Below are positions 6,319 through 9,250 of a stretch of DNA of 9,250 nt, in pieces. The first letter of the stretch is position 1; the number at the start of each line of letters is the position of its first letter. Source of the DNA: BOKV01 sp041987205. Its GTDB lineage: Bacteria > Pseudomonadota > Alphaproteobacteria > Rhizobiales > Rhizobiaceae. The notes below the pieces were generated by a model. The model searched no databases, was not told the DNA's origin, and saw only the letters and a list, made by a program, of their open reading frames with translations. Where the stretch lies: assembly GCA_041987205.1 (NCBI GenBank), contig JBHIWX010000129.1, positions 1 through 9,250 on the forward strand, written 5' to 3'. Position numbers and translations under genes: made by a program.

Positions 6319-7040
6319 TGCTGCTTTCCGTCCCGTTCTGCCTCCGGTCCGTGTCGCTGGCCAGCCCCGCCCAGATAGACCGGCTCAAGCTGCTCGCCTG
6401 CCTGGCCATGCTCGCCGACCACGTGAATAGCGCGCTTCTTGGCGGTGCCTACCTATGGCCGGCCCTGATCGGCCGTGCGGCGTTGCCGGTCTTTGTCGTC
6501 GCGTTCGCCGACAATCTGACGCTTTCGCCGGATCGCCTGCAGCGGTCGGCGTCGCGTCTGTGGGTCGCTTCGCTGCTGGCTCAGCCGGCGTTCGTTCTCG
6601 CCTTCGATGGTCCGTGGTGGGGGGCGAACATCCTTTTCCTGTTCGCGGTGGTTGCCCAGGCGCTCCGCTTGGGCCTGGACGATGACCCTACGCGCCGGGT
6701 TGCGGCCGGCCTGCTGCTGGCGGTCGGTTCGCTCGCGCTCTCGACCACGTACGGGGCTGCAGGCATCGTTTTCGCGCTGTCGTCGGTTGTGCTGCTTCAC
6801 CCGTACCGGTTCGGACACTCACGGGCCGCCGTAGCCGTCTGGTGGGTGTCCCTGCTCGCGCTCAATCCGAGCCATCCGTTGTTCGCCGTGGCGGGCGCTG
6901 TCGGCCTTGTGGCGCTGCTCTGGATGTCCGGCAAGGGGCTAAGCGGGTGGGCTGGTCGATTCGTGCCGCCAAGGGCCTTTCTGGCCTTCTATGCCGGCCA
7001 TCTTGCGGCGCTTGCTGCAGTGGTAGCGCTCAACGGATAA
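6318..7040 (+). CDS. TraX-family integral membrane protein
   Basis: A 240-residue polytopic membrane protein with about seven hydrophobic segments. It matches the TraX family in its N-terminal block LKLLACLAMLADHVN (23-37, with the conserved DH) and GRAALPVFVVAFADNL (52-67), and in the GANILFLFAVV segment (102-112). The F-plasmid TraX is needed for N-terminal acetylation of pilin. Here the ATG overlaps the secretin stop (TGATG) and GGAG at 6306-6309 serves as ribosome-binding site, so it is part of the virion-export operon. Possible roles, all inferred: modifying phage coat or minor coat proteins, modifying the host pilus used as receptor, or superinfection exclusion. More distant membrane acyltransferases share this architecture, so the catalytic activity should be held lightly. 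Confidence 0.75.
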   Translation: MLLSVPFCLRSVSLASPAQIDRLKLLACLAMLADHVNSALLGGAYLWPALIGRAALPVFVVAFADNLTLSPDRLQRSASRLWVASLLAQPAFVLAFDGPWWGANILFLFAVVAQALRLGLDDDPTRRVAAGLLLAVGSLALSTTYGAAGIVFALSSVVLLHPYRFGHSRAAVAVWWVSLLALNPSHPLFAVAGAVGLVALLWMSGKGLSGWAGRFVPPRAFLAFYAGHLAALAAVVALNG

Positions 7041-7063
7041 AAAAATGCCCGCGCAAGGCGGGC
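7039..7063 (-). terminator. Rho-independent terminator of the minus-strand parB gene
   Basis: Read on the minus strand, GCCCGC and GCGGGC (stem arms 7058-7063 and 7047-7052, five-base loop) are followed by ATTTTTTT (the A run 7039-7045 on the plus strand). It lies 26 bp past the parB stop and overlaps the last two bases of the traX stop codon, so it ends parB transcripts before they run antisense into traX. The plus strand has no T-run after this stem, so it is a weaker stop in that direction. Confidence 0.85.
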
Positions 7064-7088
7064 GAAGGCGCGGGGAGGTGGCGCGCCG

Positions 7089-8252
7089 TCATGCATTCTG
7101 CATCAGGCCTTTCGCATGCGAAACCACCCGCGATCCAAATGAGCACATGAAAGCGTGAAGGATTGCCTCGGGTGTCATCGAGGCGATTTCCGGCCCGTAG
7201 TTGATCGCCCATATCTTCATGATGATTGCGTCCCGGTCACCATCGTTTGCGACGGTTGCCGCGCTGTACCCGATCAGGAACGACATTCCACTGGCGCCGT
7301 GTTCAATTCCTGAAAAGAAGTCTTTCCAGAACTGAGCCGCTTCCGGCTCCAGCTCCTTCCAGAATTCCGCCGCCGCCTCCATGTCGTCGGCGCCGGCCGC
7401 GTCGACAACTCGCCATGCCTGCATCTGCTGAAGGGCGATCTCCATCCGGGCGCGTTCTGCCGCTGCAGCCACCTCTTCCGGTGTCGCTGTCTTCGGCGCC
7501 TTGCTGGGGGCCTTTTCTTTCTTCTCGGGTTGATCCGGCTTTCCGGACTGAGCGGCCTTCAGCAGCTCGCGCGCCTTCGCGCGGTCGATCTCGCCGCGTC
7601 GCACCGACTCCGCCAGCGCCCAGGAATGGTTCGTTCCGTGCGGGTGGTGCTCGCAAATCTTCGCTAGCGTGTTCAGCAGCTCGAAGTCAGCGGTAACGCC
7701 GTCTTCCAGCAGCTTTCGGATGTGGAACGGATACTCCGGCTTCATCACGGCCGCGCGCTTCGAGCACCAGGACAGCGACTTGTTCACCTTCTCCGCAACG
7801 GCGGTGAGGCTTCCCAGGTGTTCCAGCAGGCGCCACACCACGCGCGCTTCATCCTGGGCGCTCATGTCCTCGCGCTGGATGTTCTCCGCGAACTGCGTCA
7901 ACTCGGCCGCGCCGTCGTCGAGCGTGCCGACCATCGCCGGAACGAACTTCAGGCCGGCCAGCTTCGCCGCCGCAAGCCGTCGATGGCCGGCAATCACCAC
8001 CGGCACACCGTCAATCACCCGGACCAGCAGCGGCTGCAGGATTCCATTCACAGCAATGTCGGCCGCAAGCTCAGCCACGCCCGCCGGCTCAATCTCGCTC
8101 CGGATGTTGTCCCGCGTCTGGATCGAAGCGACGTCCAGCCAATCGAGCGCTGGACCGCCTTGCGGTCGAACGGCGCCGGATTGCTCCGCGCCCGCCTTCT
8201 TCGAACTGGCCTTTTTGGCCGTCGCCTTTTTGATGCTGGTTACCGTCGTCAT
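7089..8252 (-). CDS. ParB/Spo0J/KorB-family DNA-binding protein
   Basis: A 387-residue protein, the only gene on the minus strand. Residues 1-25 are a Lys/Ala tail. The ParB N-terminal domain follows: LDWLDVASIQTRDNIR (37-51), NGILQPLLVR (69-78), VIAGHRRLAAAKLAG (87-100, GxRR box) and FAENIQREDMSAQDEA (121-136, ENxxR box). Next is a helix-turn-helix (about 148-172: LTAVAEKVNKSLSWCSKRAAVM) and a helical domain to about 235, then a charged Lys/Pro linker (238-262) and a C-terminal region of about 120 residues with no family I know. ParB proteins bind palindromic DNA, act with ParA in partition, or (KorB, SopB-like cases) repress promoters. No ParA is in the window, so a regulatory role is at least as likely. 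GGAGGT (8259-8264) lies six bases before the start. Confidence 0.88.
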   Translation of the reverse strand: MTTVTSIKKATAKKASSKKAGAEQSGAVRPQGGPALDWLDVASIQTRDNIRSEIEPAGVAELAADIAVNGILQPLLVRVIDGVPVVIAGHRRLAAAKLAGLKFVPAMVGTLDDGAAELTQFAENIQREDMSAQDEARVVWRLLEHLGSLTAVAEKVNKSLSWCSKRAAVMKPEYPFHIRKLLEDGVTADFELLNTLAKICEHHPHGTNHSWALAESVRRGEIDRAKARELLKAAQSGKPDQPEKKEKAPSKAPKTATPEEVAAAAERARMEIALQQMQAWRVVDAAGADDMEAAAEFWKELEPEAAQFWKDFFSGIEHGASGMSFLIGYSAATVANDGDRDAIIMKIWAINYGPEIASMTPEAILHAFMCSFGSRVVSHAKGLMQNA

Positions 8253-8264
8253 CGCAAAACCTCC
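8253..8264 (-). promoter_or_regulatory. parB ribosome-binding site
   Basis: On the minus strand GGAGGT (plus-strand 8259-8264) precedes ATG (8250-8252) by six bases, a near-ideal Shine-Dalgarno site that fixes the parB start at 8252. Confidence 0.85.
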
Positions 8265-8352
8265 AGTTGTTTAACGCCTACCTGGGCGCTAGATTCCGAG
8301 CCCGGTTTGTCGTCTGGCTCGCCGTTGCAACAGATGTCAAAGGGGGATCGTT

Positions 8353-8545
8353 TCGCCTTCCCGTTCGCTGAGTTCCTCGCCCACGGATCGTCCGGACAGC
8401 CGCGCGAAGCGCGCATCGTTCCTTGTGGTTGCAAAAGAACGTGACAGACGCGCAGCGGCTGGCGCGTAGCGCGTGAGCGCGGTCTTTTGTCCCCACACTG
8501 ACCCAGGTAGGGCAGTGGCGAGGAACTCAGCGAATGGGAAGGCGA
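8353..8545. repeat. 31-bp inverted repeat enclosing nested hairpins
   Basis: The left arm 8353-8384 and right arm 8515-8545 are reverse complements over 31 positions. The exceptions are one change that is still a G-T wobble when the virion strand folds (G8363) and one extra C in the left arm. The 130 bases between can fold further: CAGCCGC (8397-8403) with GCGGCTG (8455-8461), CGCGC-GAA-GCGCG (8401-8413) and CGCG-TAG-CGCG (8463-8473). Some of these exclude each other. On single-stranded phage DNA this would be a long forked hairpin, suited to packaging or minus-strand priming. Confidence 0.8.
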
Positions 8546-8578
8546 TGTCGGCGACTGGTGCGCGGGACGGCGAGACAC

Positions 8579-8612
8579 GGCGCGCTGTGCGCGCCGCTCC
8601 GGGCGCAGCCCG
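8579..8612. other. Two adjacent GC-rich hairpins
   Basis: GGCGCG (8579-8584) pairs with CGCGCC (8590-8595) around CTGTG. Right after it CGGGC (8600-8604) pairs with GCCCG (8608-8612) around GCA. They have no T-run, so they are not terminators, and probably belong to the structured origin/packaging region. Confidence 0.55.
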
Positions 8613-8644
8613 CAAACCTCGTCCTTTCGGTTGGTTCGTCAATT

Positions 8645-8714
8645 CTAGTCCGGATTCGGGACTTGACGGGCGTCCCAAATCCGGACTAGGCTCCGTCGCG
8701 TCCCGATTTGGGAC
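8645..8714 (+). promoter_or_regulatory. Palindromic operator-like cluster with putative gV promoter
   Basis: Arms 8645-8662 and 8672-8689 form an 18-bp inverted repeat with one mismatch and a nine-base loop. The cluster can also be read as three copies of GTCC-N7-GGAC at 8648-8662, 8672-8686 and 8700-8714, sharing a GATTYGGGAC core (the middle one inverted). A possible promoter is threaded through it: TTGACG (8663-8668) in the loop as -35 and TAGGCT (8687-8692) as -10, 18 bases apart, giving a start near 8700. Any protein bound to the palindromes would cover this promoter, which serves gV and probably the genes after it. The factor is unknown; the ParB protein encoded next door is a candidate. 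Confidence 0.6.
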
Positions 8715-8732
8715 TTTTCGGAGCACATCGTC

Positions 8733-9059
8733 ATGTCTGAACCCGCAGCCCTCCCGGTCAAATCGACCAAGCCCGCTATTCCGTACGGCGTCGTAACCAT
8801 TCACGGAAAAGTGTCCCAGCGCCGCAAAGCCGGCAATCGTGTCCTGACCCTTCTGACCATGCCGGCGCCGGACGAGTACTCCAGCCCGTCGACGGTCGAG
8901 ATCACCAGCGCCAAGCCGCTCGGCCAGGTCGATGAAATGATCGAAGTGAAATGCCGCCTGCAGGGCTACCGCCGCACGTACAAGGCGACCGACCCGGACA
9001 CGGGAGAAATCCGCAACATCGCAACCGCTGATAACCGCCTGTTCCACATCGAGGACTGA
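8733..9059 (+). CDS. Phage single-stranded DNA-binding protein (gV-like)
   Basis: A 108-residue protein matching the gV position and style of Xanthomonad inoviruses. After a flexible start, a beta-rich OB-fold-like core follows: YGVVTIHGKVSQRRKAGNR (18-36), LTLLTMPAPDEYSSPSTVEI (38-57), and a conserved end with GYRRTYKATDPDTGEIRNI (78-96). Aromatic and basic residues suit ssDNA binding. Such proteins coat the progeny plus strand, switching from replication to packaging, and in some phages repress translation of the initiator gene. GGAG (8720-8723) stands nine bases before the ATG. The stop is two bases before the GTG of the next small gene, so the two are probably co-translated. Confidence 0.85.
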   Translation: MSEPAALPVKSTKPAIPYGVVTIHGKVSQRRKAGNRVLTLLTMPAPDEYSSPSTVEITSAKPLGQVDEMIEVKCRLQGYRRTYKATDPDTGEIRNIATADNRLFHIED

Positions 9060-9061
9060 GC

Positions 9062-9250
9062 GTGATCGCGCTGCACGTCCAGAAGCATCCGACGGAGCCT
9101 TTCGGCTTCGTCGGATTTTTTTCGCCCGAGTCGGCTGCGGTGCTGTCGCGGTTCTATCCGTCGAGCGGGTGCGAAGTCGAGCTGAAGGCGATCCCGCCGT
9201 TCTCGCTCGGCGGTCCGTGCGTGCCCCCGGCTGAGAGCTCGGCGGGGGCC
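9062..9250 (+). CDS. Second copy of the small hypothetical gene (3' end cut by window edge)
   Basis: GTG 9062 follows the gV stop by two bases and opens a frame (VIALHVQKHPTEPFGFVGFF...) that runs off the window. It shows the true start of the gene truncated at the left edge. From 9103 on it is the same sequence as bases 1-148 apart from two substitutions, one silent and one R-to-G. Function unknown; no membrane segment or known motif seen. Confidence 0.65.
   Translation, partial: MIALHVQKHPTEPFGFVGFFSPESAAVLSRFYPSSGCEVELKAIPPFSLGGPCVPPAESSAGA
9103..9250 (+). repeat. Right copy of 148-bp terminal direct repeat
   Basis: Matches 1-148 with an offset of exactly 9102 bases and two mismatches, both in the last 22 bases. 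It sets the repeat unit at 9102 bp. Confidence 0.95.

Larger units (their letters stand above)
8253..8732. other. Structured intergenic region between parB and gV
   Basis: These 480 bp contain no convincing gene; short frames crossing it are poor and lack ribosome-binding sites. It is divergent: parB reads left, gV reads right. It holds a long inverted repeat (8353-8545), nested GC-rich hairpins, two further hairpins (8579-8612) and an operator-like palindrome cluster (8645-8714). Inoviral intergenic regions of this kind house the packaging signal and the complementary-strand origin, and this is the best candidate in the window. A perfect TTGACA lies on the minus strand at 8335-8340, about 65 bp upstream of the parB ribosome-binding site, but a good -10 hexamer is missing (nearest CAGACG at 8311-8316), so a parB promoter there is only possible. 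Confidence 0.7.
1..9250 (+). mobile_element. Filamentous phage (inovirus) genome or prophage unit
   Basis: The gene order gV, small gene, rep (gII), gVIII, gIII, gVI, zot (gI) and secretin (gIV) on one strand is the standard inovirus arrangement, here about 9.1 kb. Diagnostic parts are a Walker A/Walker B Zot-type ATPase, a short coat preprotein with leader peptide and single membrane helix, a terminator directly after it, and a hydrophobic DUF2523-like protein just before zot. The near-identical 148-bp sequence at both window ends implies a repeating unit of about 9102 bp, so the DNA is a circular replicative form, a circularly assembled contig, or tandem prophage copies. No integrase is encoded, so any chromosomal integration would rely on host recombinases (for many inoviruses XerC/XerD), but I could not identify a dif-like site. 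Confidence 0.93.

Noticed and set aside
7722..8444. Plus-strand frame opposite parB running into the intergenic region
   Set aside because: Arg/His-rich antisense product; the minus strand carries clear ParB motifs and a strong ribosome-binding site.
8473..8796. Plus-strand frame in the intergenic region overlapping the gV start
   Set aside because: Low-complexity translation of hairpin DNA in a different frame from gV, no plausible initiation site.
8337..9047. Minus-strand frame over the intergenic region and gV
   Set aside because: Crosses the inverted repeats and is antisense to gV; no ribosome-binding site or family features.
1..9250. XerCD dif-like attachment site
   Set aside because: I looked for an AT-rich 28-bp dif-type sequence and found none in this GC-rich window; not excluded if the site is highly diverged.
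1..9250. CRISPR array, tRNA, rRNA or transposase
   Set aside because: No regularly spaced repeats, cloverleaf-like sequence, rRNA segment or transposase/integrase frame was seen.

Overview
The window is one complete unit of a filamentous phage (inovirus; extracted phage, episome or prophage cannot be told apart from sequence alone). It carries the canonical order: ssDNA-binding protein, replication initiator, major coat protein with terminator, small hydrophobic proteins, adsorption protein (pIII-like), pVI-like protein, Zot-type assembly ATPase (pI) and a phage-borne secretin (pIV). The high GC content, GC-ending codons and protein style (DUF2523-type pVI, gV with a DTGE motif, pVIII with a 26-residue leader) suggest a gammaproteobacterial host of the Xanthomonadaceae type (Xanthomonas, Stenotrophomonas, Lysobacter or a relative). 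This host call is inference, not proof.

The first 148 bases recur at 9103-9250 with only two substitutions, so the unit is about 9102 bp and is either circular or tandemly repeated. If circularised, the ORF cut by the left edge (ending at 289) joins the one starting at 9062 to give a 109-codon gene between gV and rep.

Layout. 1-289: end of a small hypothetical gene, whose last 120 bp also hold a duplicated hairpin module that is a candidate plus-strand origin and a hairpin over the rep ribosome-binding site. 286-1359: rolling-circle initiator (gII type). 1359-1805: unknown six-cysteine protein with one membrane segment. 1863-2102: major coat protein, followed by a UUCG-loop terminator. 2152-2247: 31-residue membrane peptide (pVII/pIX-like). 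2244-3677: pIII-like adsorption protein. 3681-3965: pVI-like. 3965-5089: Zot/pI. 5086-6318: secretin pIV. 6318-7040: TraX-like membrane protein. Most of these genes overlap or abut by a few bases (TGATG or ATGA junctions), which points to a translationally coupled operon. 7089-8252, on the minus strand: a ParB-family protein with its own terminator. 8253-8732: a structured intergenic region with a 31-bp inverted repeat, nested hairpins and a palindromic operator-like cluster. 8733-9059: ssDNA-binding protein gV. 9062-9250: start of the next copy of the small gene.

How it fits together. Rep and gV drive rolling-circle replication and coat the single strand. pVIII, the small hydrophobic proteins, pIII and pVI form the virion. 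Zot and the secretin form an export channel through both membranes. The accessory genes traX and parB are the unusual part. TraX proteins act on pilin in conjugative systems, and ParB proteins bind palindromic DNA. Three GTCC-N7-GGAC palindromes sit over a putative gV promoter and a relaxed copy sits in the rep leader, so a ParB-type regulator or partition protein acting on these sites is an attractive but untested model. No integrase, transposase, CRISPR array, tRNA or rRNA was seen.
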